64,000 bases of DNA from Symsagittifera roscoffensis. Lineage: Eukaryota > Xenacoelomorpha > Acoela > Convolutidae. Below are positions 13,122 to 24,000 of the stretch, in pieces (position 1 is the stretch's first letter; the number at the start of each line of letters is the position of its first letter). Where the stretch lies: NCBI RefSeq assembly GCF_963678635.1, contig NC_087067.1, forward strand, positions 372,001 to 436,000, read 5' to 3'. The notes under the pieces were generated by a model that worked only from the letters and a program-made list of their open reading frames with translations, made no database searches and was not told where the DNA came from. The position numbers were made by a program, and so were the translations under genes.

Positions 13122-13202
13122 CCTGTCGACTATGAAGAGTGACAGCTGGAGCCCGTTGAAAAAAGTGTAGAGAACACTGTTCACTATCAGAGCTAGGGTG
13201 AC
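13122..13202 (-). CDS. Candidate internal exon of a multi-pass membrane protein (TM6-like)
   Basis: On the minus strand an 81-bp open segment (27 codons, phase 0) is bounded by a good acceptor (TTATTTTAG, AG at 13,203-13,204) and a strong donor (AGG followed by GTAAGT, at 13,116-13,121). It encodes a mostly hydrophobic segment beginning VTLALIVNSVLYTFF and ending SLFIVDR, long enough to span a membrane. The upstream candidate exon at 14,347-14,560 also ends in phase 0, so the two can be joined in frame across a 1.14-kb intron. With the other exons the order is hydrophobic segment, Cys loop, Pro-containing hydrophobic segment, basic loop, hydrophobic segment, which resembles TM4 to TM6 of a rhodopsin-type GPCR. 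The exon boundaries are seen directly. The receptor assignment is inference; another multi-pass protein or a dead fragment is possible. Confidence 0.5.
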
Positions 13203-14346
13203 CTAAAATAACATCATTTGACAGAGTCAAAAAGAACGTCGAAACACTACGAGCAAAAATTGAGACAGCAATATATGGTCAAAGAGAAAGGTAAACACGG
13301 AATGAACCATTGTCGAACAGAACTTATAACCACATCGAGCACAAAACAGAACATCACAAAATAAAATAACACAGTCGAACAAAGAGTTTTACCTTAGTGT
13401 CTAACAAAAATTCGAAGCGTAGTGCAATATATTATCAATCAAAAAAATCGAAACATATTGTAACCCTAACCCTAATAAGTTGAAGCGTTTTTTTCCCGTA
13501 AACAACTTTGTCCACATTCCTATACGATCTCCTTTTCTAGAGGATCTTCTTTTCCAGAGGATTTTCTGGCTGTAGTTTTTAACTTCAGGTTTTAATTATC
13601 TTTTCAACGGTTGTTATTTCAAGCTGTAATTATCGTTTCAGATTGTGATTATCTTTATGAAAATTTTTTTTGAGTTGTTGGTTTCCTCCTAGTTTCTATC
13701 GGTTTATTTTCCGTTTTGTTTAAACGCCATTTATTTTATCTGATAGTATTTTTATTGGTTTAGTTGTTAAAGCATGGGTTTTGTTCGAGTTGAAACAGTT
13801 TTTACCTTAACTGAAATTTCACATTTTTTTTTCAATTATTCAAACAGTTTCAGTTTATGGTTTATCAACTGAGTCAAATTGTTTTGAGAGCAAAAAAATT
13901 ATCCAATGGGAAATATGTTTCACTTTGGATGGGTCGTAGAAAAACGTTCATGACAACAATTTGTTTTCGGTTCAACAAGTTTCGACCCAAAGTTTGTCGC
14001 TTTTGTTGCCTTTGGTAAAGGAGTTCCATTTTTAAGTGCTGTTTTATGAACCTCATTCCATATTAACTTGAAGTTTTTGTAGCTGTAATTTTTCCAACTT
14101 TTGTCAAGTTATTTTCTCAAATTCTTTTTTCCAACTTAATTTTATCAATTTTTTGGCTTCTATATATTTTTTCATTCACTATTTTGTAGCGCCATGTTTT
14201 TTTGCATCGCAAGTGTTGTGAAGCTCCGTTTCGCCTCTGTGATAAAGTTTGACAACTGATTTGTGGTTTGATAGCATAATTTTAGGTCCTTTTACGATGG
14301 GGGTTTCCCCATATTTTCTAGAAGACACACTTAAGACTCTGCTTAC
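13203..14346 (-). other. Putative intron / AT-rich non-coding sequence with a tiny telomere-like motif
   Basis: AT-rich sequence with many T-runs and no convincing coding potential. It contains TAACCCTAACCCTAA at 13,461-13,475, two and a half copies of the metazoan telomere word, too few to mark a telomere. Read on the minus strand it would be the intron between the candidate exons at 14,347-14,560 and 13,122-13,202. An ORF of 60 codons at 13,874-14,056 has no recognisable features. Confidence 0.5.
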
Positions 14347-14560
14347 CGCATTGTCTGTTTTCTGCGCGGATGATTTTTCGACCGGAGCGCGACTGCTGGC
14401 GCTTTTATTCCGCCTGCGCAACATAACTACCAGAAACCCGGTGAGAATTGTCATGAGAAGCACACTGGGGAACCCTGCGAGAGCAACAGTGTACTCCACC
14501 ACGATGCTGTTCCACGTTGCTTGACACACTGCAACACGCTCGCTTATTTTCTCCAACCCG
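14347..14560 (-). CDS. Candidate exon: Cys-containing loop, transmembrane helix, basic cytoplasmic loop (TM5/ICL3-like)
   Basis: A 214-bp stretch, clearly more GC-rich than its flanks, opens after an acceptor (AATTTTAG, AG at 14,561-14,562) and ends at a strong donor (GCG then GTAAGC, at 14,341-14,346). It lies within an open frame spanning 14,179-14,574. It encodes about 71 residues: a polar segment with one Cys (VAVCQATW), a hydrophobic helix with an internal Pro (ALAGFPSVLLMTILTGFLVV), then a positive stop-transfer-like run (MLRRRNK) and a Ser/Lys-rich loop. The basic loop places the C-terminal side in the cytoplasm. Entry phase is 2 and exit phase 0, matching the candidate exons on either side. 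A Pro-bearing helix after an extracellular Cys and before a basic loop is the arrangement of TM5 and ICL3 in class A GPCRs. That assignment is inference. Confidence 0.5.
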
Positions 14561-14571
14561 CTAAAATTTAG

Positions 14572-15235
14572 CACATCTAATACAGCAAGTCTAATTCACT
14601 TAGTCAATGAGTCTAATTAATCGAATTTAGCAAGTCTAATTCACTTAGTCAATGAGTCTAATTCATCGAATTCAGCAAGTCTAATTCATTTAGTCAATAA
14701 GTCTAATTCATCGAATTCAGCAAGTCTAATTCACTTAGTCAACGAATCTATTTCATCTAATTCAGCAAGTCTAATTCACTTAGTCAACGAGTCTAATTCA
14801 TCTAATTCAGCAAGTCTAATTCACTTAGTCAACGAGTCTAATTCATCGAATTCAGCAAGTCTAATTCACTTAGTCAATAAGTCTAATTCATCGAATTCAG
14901 CAAGTCTAATTCACTTAGTCAACGAATCTAATTCATCTAATTCAGCAAGTCTAATTCACTTAGTGAACGAGTCTAATTCATCTAATTCAGCAAGTCTAAT
15001 TCACTTAGTCAACGAGTCTAATTCATCTAATTCAGCAAGTCTAATTCACTTAGTCAACGAGTCTAATTCATCTAATTCAGCAAGTCTAGTTTACTTAGTC
15101 AACGAGTCTAATTCATCTATTTCAGTAAAGTGTAACTAATCTAGTTCAGCTAGTTTAATTAATTTAGTCAGCAAGTCTAATTAATCTAGCAAGCAAGTCT
15201 AATTCATCTAATTCAACAAGTGTAATTCATCACCA
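14572..15235. repeat. 45-bp minisatellite
   Basis: About 14-15 tandem units of 45 bp. Each unit contains GCAAGTCTAATTCACTTAGT, then CAACGAGTCTAATTCATC, then TAATTCA or GAATTCA. The word AGTCTAATTCA occurs twice per unit, so the unit probably arose from a shorter ancestor. Units vary at a few sites (CAATGAG, CAACGAA, CAATAAG; CGAATTCAG or CTAATTCAG). The array decays after about 15,100, where units become irregular. Read on the minus strand it lies in the putative intron between the exons at 16.4 and 14.5 kb. Confidence 0.97.
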
Positions 15236-15663
15236 TGTCTAAGCAAACCTAATTCACATTAATGTTGAACATTTAAATAGTTTGGCTCTAATTCCTTTAA
15301 CCCATCCTTTCCTAATAAACTTAAATACAAATAACGTTATTTTTGGCAAAAGGTTCGTCGCAAAAAAGAATAGTAGTTTTTTTTAAAAGTGTTTTCAGGA
15401 AAAACCATAAAACGTATAGCAGAATCGTCAAAACTTTTCAGGTAAACATGTATTGCTGAATTCTCAAAGGATAACAACCAAAAAATGAAACGTTTGAAAA
15501 AGTATTAGTTTGTCACGGAAGGCTTAAAGCTTTTAGAGAAGAGTAAAATTACAATTTTTTAATTTTGTTGCTGTAATTTTAGTTGAGTCTAGTTTCTGTT
15601 TAGTAAAAGCGACTAACATTTGTAAACAACAGCGACAACAAGGCGTATTTAGGGGGCGGTTGC
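15236..15663. other. AT-rich sequence, nothing recognised
   Basis: About 430 bp of low-complexity AT-rich DNA with T-runs and A-runs. No ORF, RNA or repeat family was recognised. Confidence 0.6.
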
Positions 15664-15676
15664 GGGGGGGGGGGGG
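15664..15676. repeat. Poly-G tract (13 G)
   Basis: A run of 13 G follows GGGGGCGGTTGC. Just after it comes a GC-rich stretch with a T-loop-like hairpin (CAGGGATTCGACC closing on CCCTG at about 15,692-15,709). No matching A-box was found, so a tRNA or SINE call is not supported. Confidence 0.9.
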
Positions 15677-15709
15677 ACGTTTACCTCTCAGGGATTCGAC
15701 CCCCTGCCG

Positions 15710-15830
15710 ACTCCAAGGGTCCCCCCTTTGGTACTTTTTAAGATTTTAAGAAATCCATTTTTGGTGACGGACATTAAAATTTTTTCAAAGGCGCCAATAT
15801 ATACTAACTTTGAAGGGGAGCGCGCGCCAA
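15710..15830. repeat. Dispersed repeat fragment, copy 1
   Basis: The order of words CCAAGGGT, TTGGTACTTTTTAAG, AAATCCATTTTTGG, ATTAAAATTTTTTC, AAAGGCGCCAATAT is shared with 45,100-45,185 (TTGGTTCTTTTTAAG, AAATTCATTTTTGG, CTTAAATTTTTC, AAAGGCGCATTTGG) at clearly diverged identity. It is an old dispersed element with no coding capacity seen here. Unrelated short ORFs cross it on both strands. Confidence 0.65.
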
Positions 15831-16300
15831 AAAACGCGATTTTTTCGTCAAAATTTTCCAAAAAGTGCCCAAAAACTGCTTTTTTGACCTGTTTTTTCAA
15901 AAATTTGCCTGCGGCGCAAACAATTTGGCCAAAACAGCTTTTTTTTAGTGCCCCCCCTCCTCGAGAAAGTTCTAGATCCGTCCATGTGCCAGAAGGAGAT
16001 GTTAATAGGTAAAAAACCTTAATATTCTGGTATAATTAAACTGTAATGTCAGTCTCTTATTATTTTTTTTGTAATTTTTAAGTAATTTAACGTCATTTGA
16101 AAAATGGCAAAAATTAGACCAATTGTTCACGACAATTAGACTCTTTTTTAATTGAACTGTTGGAATCCAGATCACAAAATTTGATACTACTCTTTGCGCC
16201 CACAAATTAGTTTGCGCTACTCAAAATCGGTTGAGAAAAAAGGTCATTAATGTAATTCTTTCCAACCCTTCAGTGACGCGGTGGGAGTAAAAAAAGGTTT
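15831..16300. other. AT-rich sequence flanking candidate exon, nothing recognised
   Basis: Contains a CCCCCCCTCC stretch near 15,953 and otherwise AT-rich DNA. Short ORFs on both strands show no family features. Confidence 0.5.
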
Positions 16301-16307
16301 GAAATAC

Positions 16308-16453
16308 AAGAAAAATGCGCGGAAACAGCCAATGGCGAGCAGGATTGCAATTGAAGTCAGAATTGGAATGAAGGCCGCCTTCTGGGTGCAGTTCTGCTTG
16401 TACCACACTCCCCCTGTACCATCACGGGGTCTTCTTCTAGGATCATTCATCAC
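16308..16453 (-). CDS. Candidate exon or small single-pass membrane ORF (TM4-like)
   Basis: A GC-richer segment encodes MNDPRRRPRDGTGG, then WYKQNCTQK, then a hydrophobic helix (AAFIPILTSIAILLAIGCF). Read as a stand-alone ORF it runs on to a stop near 16,249 and gives about 67 residues. Read as an exon it can leave at TT followed by GTATTT (donor at 16,302-16,307), in phase 2, which matches the phase-2 acceptor at 14,561-14,562. A Cys-Thr just before a hydrophobic helix after a basic loop resembles ICL2 and TM4 of a rhodopsin-type receptor. The upstream acceptor (AATTATGGAGAG) is weak, and a GTAAGT near 16,490 is unexplained. The ORF and the helix are seen; exon status and the receptor family are inferred. 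Confidence 0.4.
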
Positions 16454-16463
16454 CTCTCCATAA

Positions 16464-16689
16464 TTTGAAGTTTGAAATTTGAACTCACTTACCCAGAAAA
16501 ATACATGTAAAATACAATTTTTAAATTACCTTGTTAAAATTACAATGTTGAAGAAATTAGCGTGATTTATTCTCTGGAAGGGCTGTTGAAATGGTCTCTA
16601 AGAACTGTAATCAATTATATGTAGCGCTTCAATAATGAATGAGGTTTGGCCTGAAAATGATGTTAACAATGAAGAAATGCGAACCCTAC
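16464..16689. other. Unique sequence before the GC-rich array
   Basis: Short AT-rich stretch leading into the array. A minus-strand frame reads out of the array into it but shows no recognisable domain. The first array units appear at about 16,700. Confidence 0.5.
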
Positions 16690-18564
16690 ACAGCTTTAAA
16701 GTTGACGTGGACATTCCGGACCGAGGTAATGTAACCGCGACCGGCGCAAACGAAGAAAAATTGACAGCGAACGACGCGACCGAAGGAAAAGTAACCGCGA
16801 CCGGCGTGAACGAATAATAGTTAAACGCTACCGGCGCAACGGTAGGAAAATTAACAGCGACCGGCGCGGCCGAAGAAAAAATAACCGTGACCGGCGCGAC
16901 CAAAGAAACGTTAAACGCGACCGGCGTTACCGAAGGAAAGTAAACGGCGACCGAAGAAAAGTTTAGCACGACCAAAGAAAAGTGAACCGCCATCGGCGCG
17001 ACCAAAGGAAAGTTACCCGTGACCGAAGAAAAATTAACAGCGACCGAAGAAAAATTAACAGCGACCGGCGCGACCAAAGGAAAAATAACCGCGGCGGGAA
17101 AAAAATTAACAGTGACCGGCGCGACCAAAAAAAGTTAAGCGCGACCAGCGCGACCAAAGTAAAGTTAGCCGCGACCGAAGAAAAATTAAGCGCGACCAGC
17201 GCGACAAAAGGAAGGTTAACCGCGACCGGCGCGACCGAAGCACAAGTAACCGCGACCAATGTGACCTAAGGATAGTTAACCGCGACGGAAGGAAAATTAA
17301 CAGCGACCGGTGCGGCCGAAGGAAAAGTAAACGTGACCGGCGCGACCAAAGGAACGTTAACAGCGACAGGCGTAACCGAAGGAAAGTTAACCGCGACCGA
17401 AGAAAAGTTTAGCGCGACCAGCGCGACCAAAGAAAAGTTAACCGCGATAGGCGCGACCAAAGGAAAGTTTACCGCGATCGGCGTGACCGAAGAAAAATTA
17501 ACAGCGACCAAAGAAAAATTAACAGTGACCGGCGCGACCAAAGGAAAAATAACCGCGGCGGGAAAAAAAGTTAACAGTGACCGCCGCGACCAAACAAAAG
17601 TTAAGCGCGACCAAAGGAAAGTTAGCCGCGACTGAAGAAAAGTTAAGCGCGACCAGCGCGACATAAGGAAGGTTAACCGCGACCGGCGCGTTCGAAGCAC
17701 AAGTAACCGCGACCAAGGTGACCGAATGATAGTTAACCGCGACGGAAGGAAAATTAACATCGACCGGCGCGACCAAAGGAACGTTAACAGCGACCGGCGT
17801 AACCGAAGGAAAGTTAACCGCGACCGAAGAAAAATTTAGCGCGACAGCGCGACCAAAGAAAAGTTAACCGCGATCGGCGCGACCAAAGGAAAGTTAACCG
17901 CGATCGGCTTGACCGGAGAAAAGTTAACCGCGACCGAACAAAAATTAACAGCGACCAAAGAAAAATTAACAGCGAACGGCGCGACCAAAGGAAAAACAAC
18001 CGCGGCGGGAAAAACGTTAACAGTGACCGCCGCGACCAAAAAAAAGTTAAGCGCGACCAAAGAAAAGTTAAGCCCGACCAGCGCGACAAAAGGAAGGTTA
18101 ATCGCGACCGGCGCGACCGAAACACAAGTAAACGCGACCAATGTGACCGAATGATAGTTAACCGCGACGGAAGGAAAACTAACAGCGAGCGGCGCGGCCG
18201 AAGGAAAAGTAACCGTGACCGGCTCGACCAAAGAAACGTTAAGCGTGACCGGCTTAACCGAAGGAAAGTAAACCGCGACCGAAGAAAAATTTAGCTCGAC
18301 AGCGCGACCAAAGAAAAGTTAACCGCGATCGGCGCGACCAAAGGAAAGTGAACCGCGATTGGCGTGACCGGAGAAAAGTTAACCGCAACCGAAGATAAAT
18401 TAACAGCGACCAAACAAAAATTAACAGCCAACTCAAAGTTCTCCGCAAAAAGAGTGGCCGAAGGAAAATTAACGGCTACATGTGCGGTTGAAAAAAGTTA
18501 ACATCGACAGGCGTGACCGAAGGAAAGTTAACCGCGAACGGCGAGGCAGAAGAAAATGTAACAG

Positions 18565-20454
18565 CTACCAGCGCGACCGAAGGAAAAGTAACCGCGATCG
18601 GCGAGACCAAAGGAAAAATAACCGCGGCGGAAAAAAAGTTAACAGTGACCGGCACGACCAAAAAAAGTTAAGCGCGACCAAAGAAAAGTTAAGCCCAACC
18701 AGCGCGACAAAAGGAAGGTTAACCGCGACCGGCGCGACCGAAGCACAAGTAAACGCGACCAATGTGACCGAATGATAGTTAACCGCGACGGAAGGAAAAT
18801 CAACAGCGACCGGTGCGGCCGAAGGAAAATTAACAGTGACCGGCGCGACCAAAGGAACGCTAATATCGACCGGCGTAACCGAAGGAAAGCTAAACGCGAC
18901 CGAAGAAAAATTAAGCGCGACCAGTGCTACCAGCGCTACCAAAGGAAAGTTAACCGCGATCGGCGCGACAAAAGGAAAGTTAACCGCGATCGGCGCAACC
19001 AAGCGAAAGTTAAACGCGATCGGCGTGACCGGAGGAAAGTTAACCGCGACCGAAGAAAAGTTAACAGCGATCAAAGAAAAATTAACAACGACCGGCGCGA
19101 TCGAAGGAAAGTTGACCGCGACCAGTGTGACCGAAGGACAGTTAACCGCAAACGGCGCGACAGAAGGAAAAGTAACAGCGACCGGCGCGACCGAAGGAAA
19201 AGTAACCGCGACGGGAGAAAAGTTAACAGCGACCGGCGCGATCGAAGAAAAATTAACTGCGACCGGTGCGGCCGAAGTAAAAGTAACCGTGACCGGCGCG
19301 ACCAAAGGAATGCTAATAGCGACCGGCGTAACCGAAGGAAAGCTAAACGCGATCGAAGAAAAGTTAAGCGCGACCAGCGCTACCAGCGCTACCAAAGGAA
19401 AATTTACCGCGATCGGCGCGACAAAAGGAAAGTTAACCGCGATCGGCGCAACCAAACGAAAGTTAAACGCGATCGGCGTGACCGGAGAAAAGTTAACCGC
19501 GACCGAAGAAAAGTTAACAGCGATCAAAGAAAAATTAGCAACGACCGGCGCGATCGAAGGAAAATTGACCGCGACCAGTGTGACCGAAGGACAGTTAACC
19601 GCGAACGGCGCGACAGAAGGAAAAGTAACAGCGACCGGCGCGACCGAAGGAAAAGTAACCGCGACGGGAGAAAAGTTAACAGCGACCGGCGCGATCGAAG
19701 GAAAGTTGACCGCGACCAGTGTGACCGAAGGACAGTTAACCGCGAACGGCGCGACAGAAGGAAAAGTAACAGCGACCGGCGCGACCGAAGGAAAAGTAAC
19801 CGCGACGGGAGAAAAGTTAACAGCGACCGGCGCGATCGAAGGAAAATTAACTGCGACCGGTGCGACCGAAGTAAAAGTAACCGTGACCGGCGCGACCAAA
19901 GGAACGCTAATAGCGACCGGCGTAACCGAAGGAAAGCTAAACGCGACCGAAGAAAAGTTAAGCGCGACCAGCGCTACCAGCGCTACCAAAGGAAAGTTTA
20001 CCGCGATCGGCGCGACAAAAGGAAAGTTAACCGCGATCGGCGCAACCAAACGAAAGTTAAACGCGATCGGCGTGACCGGAGGAAAGTTAACCGCGACCGA
20101 AGAAAAGTTAACAGCGATCAAAGAAAAATTAGCAACGACCGGCGCGATCGAAGGAAAATTGACCGCGACCAGTGTGACCGAAGGACAGTTAACCGCGAAC
20201 GGCACGACAGAATGAAAATTAACAGCGACCGGCTCGACCGAAGGAAAAGTAACCGCGATGGGAGAAAAGTTAACAGCGACCGGCATGATCGAAGGAAAAT
20301 TAACTGCGACCGGCGTGACCGAAGAAAAAATAACCGCAAACGGCGCGACCGAAGAAACGTTAACCGCGACCGGCGTTACCGAAGGAAAAAAAACGGCGAC
20401 CGAAGAAAAGTTTAGCGCGACCAGCGCGACCAAAGCACAAGTAACCGCGACCAA
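18565..20454. other. Longest open frames of the array, open on both strands (probably not genes)
   Basis: Here the minus strand is open for 629 codons as a run of decapeptides such as VAVNFPSVAP and VAVTFPSVAP. The plus strand is open for 547 codons as KVNRDRRDRR-type repeats (18,772-20,415), and in a second plus frame for 459 codons as GKLTATGATE-type repeats (18,836-20,215). All come from the same stop-free 30-bp unit in a zone with few frame-changing units. A protein function is not supported: three frames are equally open, there is no flanking non-repeat domain or signal peptide, and similar frames elsewhere in the array are broken by indels and by the GAATGATAG stop motif. Confidence 0.6.
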
Positions 20455-21099
20455 TGTGACCGAATGATAGTTAACTGCAACGGGCGCGACCTAAGGAAAA
20501 GTAACCGCGACGGGAGAAAAAATAACAGCGACCGGCGCGATCGAAGGAAAGTTAACTGCGACCGGCGTGACCGAAGAAAAAATAACCGCGAACGGCGCGA
20601 CCCAAGAAAAAGTAACCGCGACCGGCGCGACAAAAATGAAGATAACCGCGAGCGGCGCGACCGAAGCACAATAACCGCGACCAATGTGACCGAATGATAG
20701 TTAACCTCGACCGGCGCGACGGAAGTAAATTTAAAAGCGACCGGCGCGGCCAAAGAAAAACTAAACCAGACGGGCGCGGCCAAAGAAGCGTTAACAGTGA
20801 CAGCGTAGCCGAAGTTAAACGCGACCGAAGAAAAGTTAAGCGCGACCAGCGCGACCAAAGGAAAGTTAACCGCGATCGGCGCGACTAAAGGAAAATTAAC
20901 AGCGATCGTTGTGACCGGAGGAAAGTTTACCGCGACCGAAGAAAAAATAGCAGCGACCAAAGAAAAATTAACAGCGAACGGCGCGACCAAAGGAAAAATA
21001 ACCACGGCGGGAAAAAAATAAGCGCGACCAAAGAAAAAATAAGCCCAACCAGCGCGACAAAAGGAAGGTTAACCGCGACCGGTGCGACCGAAGCACAAG

Positions 21100-24000
21100 A
21101 AAACGCGACCAATGTGACCGAATGATAGTTAACCGCGACGGAAGAAAAATTTAGCGCGACAGCGCGACCAAAGAAAAGTTAACCGCGATCGGCGCGACCA
21201 AAGGAAAATTAACCGCGATCGGCGTGACCGGAGAAAAGTTAACCGCGACCGAAGAAAAATAAACAGCGACCAAAGAAAAATTAACAGCGAACGGCGCGAC
21301 CAAAGGAAAAATAACCGCGGCGTGAAAAAAAGTTAACAGTGACCTGCGCGACCAAAAAAAAATAAGCGCGACCAAAGAAAAAATAAGCCCAACCAGCGCG
21401 ACAAAAGGAAGGTTAACCGCGACCGGCGCGACCGAAGCACAAGTAAACGCGACCAATGTGACCGAATGATAGTTAACCGCGACGGAAGGAAAATTAACCG
21501 CGACCGGTGCGACCAAAGGAAAAAAACCGCGGCGGGAAAAAAGTTAACAGTGACCGGCGCGACCAAAAAAAGTTAAGCGCGACCAGCGCGACCAAAGGAA
21601 AGTTAGCCGCGACCGAACAAAAGGTAAGCCCAAGCAGCGCGACACTAGGAAGGTTAACCGCGACCTGTGCGACCGAAGCACAAGAAAACGCGACCAATGT
21701 GACCGAATGATAGTTAACCGCGACGGAAGAAAAATTTAGCGCGACAGCGCGACCAAAGAAAAGTTAACCGCGATCGGCGCGACCAAAGGAAAATTAACCG
21801 CGATCGGCGTGACCGGAGAAAAGTTAACCGCGACCGAAGAAAAATTAACAGCGACCAAAGAAAAATTAACAGCGAACGGCGCGACCAAAGGAAAAATAAC
21901 CGCGGCGGGAAAAAAAGTTAACAGTGACCGGCGCGACCAAAAAAAAATAAGCGCGACCAAAGAAAAAATAAGCCCAACCAGCGCGACAAAAGAAAAGTTA
22001 ACCGCGACCGGTGCGACCGAAGCACAAGAAAACGCGACCAATGTGACCGAATGATAGTTAACCGCGACGGAAGAAAAATTTAGCGCGACAGCGCGACCAA
22101 AGAAAAGTTAACCGCGATCGGCGCGACCAAAGGAAAATTAACCGCGATCGGCGTGACCGGAGAAAAGTAAACCGCGACCGAAGAAAAATTAACAGCGACC
22201 AAAGAAAAATTAACAGCGAACGGCGCGACCAAAGGAAAAATAACCGCGGCGGGAAAAAAAGTTAACAGTGACCGGCGCGACCAAAAAAAAAATAACCGCG
22301 ACCAAAGAAAAAATAAGCCCAACCAGCGCGACAAAGGAAGGTTAACCGCGACCGGTGCGACCGAAGCACAAGTAAACGCGACCAATGTGACCGAATGATA
22401 GTTAACCGCGACGGAAGGAAAATTAATCGCGACAGCGCGACCAAAGAAAAGTTAACCGCGATCGGCGTGACCGGAGAAAAGTAAACCGCGACCGAAGAAA
22501 AATTAACAGCGACCAAAGAAAAATTAACAGCGAACGGCGCGACCAAAGGAAAAATGACCGCGGCGGGAAAAAAAGTTAACAGTGACCGGCGCGACCAAAA
22601 AAAAAATAAGCGCGACCAAAGAAAAAATAAGCCCAACCAGCGCGACAAAGGAAGGTTAACCGCGACCGGTGCGACCGAAGCACAAGAAAACGCGACCAAT
22701 GTGACCGAATGATAGTTAACCGCGACGGAAGAAAAATTTAGCGCGACAGCGCGACCAAAGAAAAGTTAACCGCGATCGGCGCGACCAAAGGAAAATTAAC
22801 CGCGATCGGCGTGACCGGATAAAAGTTAACCGCGACCGAAGAAAAATTAACAGCGACCAAAGAAAAATTAACAGCGAATGGCGCGACCAAAGGAAAAATA
22901 ACCGCGGCGGGAAAAAAAGTTAACAGTGACCTGCGCGACCAAAGAAAAAATAAGCCCAACCAGCGCGACAAAAGGAAGGTTAACCGCGACCGGCGCGACC
23001 GAAGCACAAGTAAACGCGACCAATGTGACCGAATGATAGTTAACCGCGACGGAAGGAAAATTAATCGCGACAGCGCGACCAAAGAAAAATTAACCGCGAT
23101 CGGCGCGACCAAAGGAAAATTAACCGCGATCGGCGTGACCGGAGAAAAGTTAACCGCGACCGAAGAAAAATTAACAGCGACCAAAGAAAAATTAACAGCG
23201 AACGGCGCGACCAAAAAAGGTTAAGCGCGACCAGCGCGACCAAAGGAAAGTTAGCCGCGACCGAAGAAAAGGTAAGCCCAAGCAGCGCGGCAAAAGGAAG
23301 GTTAACCGCGACCGATGCGACCGAAGCACAAGAAAACGCGACCAATGTGACCGAATGATAGTTAACCGCGACGGAAAAAAAATTAATCGCGACAGCGCGA
23401 CCAAAGAAAAGTTAACCGCGATCGGCGCGACCAAAGGAAAATTAACCGCGATCGGCGTGACCGGAGAAAAGTTAACCGCGACCGAAGAAAAATTAACAGC
23501 GACTAAAGAAAAATTAACAGCGAACGGCGCGACCAAAGGAAAAATAACCGCGGCGGGAAAAAAAGTTAACAGTGACCGGCGCGACCAAAAAAAAAATAAG
23601 CGCGACCAAAGAAAAAATAAGCCCAACCAGCGCGACAAAGGAAGGTTAACCGCGACCGGTGCGACCGAAGCACAAGAAAACGCAACCAATGTGACCGAAT
23701 GATAGTTAATCGCGACGGAAGAAAAATTTAGCGCGACAGCGCGACGAAAGAAAAGTTAACCGCGATCGGCGCGACCAAAGGAAAATTAACCGCGATCGGC
23801 GTGACCGGAGAAAAGTTAACCGCGACCGAAGAAAAATTAACAGCGACCAAAGAAAAATTAACAGCGAATGGTGCGACCAAAGGAAAAATAACCGCGGCGG
23901 GAAAAAAGTTAACAGTGACCTGCGCGACCAAAGAAAAAATGAGCCCAACCAGCGCGACAAAAGGAAGGTTAACCGCGACCGGCGCGACCGAAGCACAAGT

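Noticed and set aside
13461-13475. Interstitial telomeric sequence
   Set aside because: Only two and a half CCCTAA units, expected by chance in AT-rich DNA of this size or of minor significance.
14572-15235. CRISPR-like array
   Set aside because: The units are contiguous 45-bp repeats without unique spacers, and the context is eukaryotic.
15690-15712. tRNA gene suggested by a T-loop-like GATTCGACC hairpin
   Set aside because: The loop is 8 nt, and no acceptor stem, D-arm or anticodon arm can be built upstream; the preceding sequence is poly-G.
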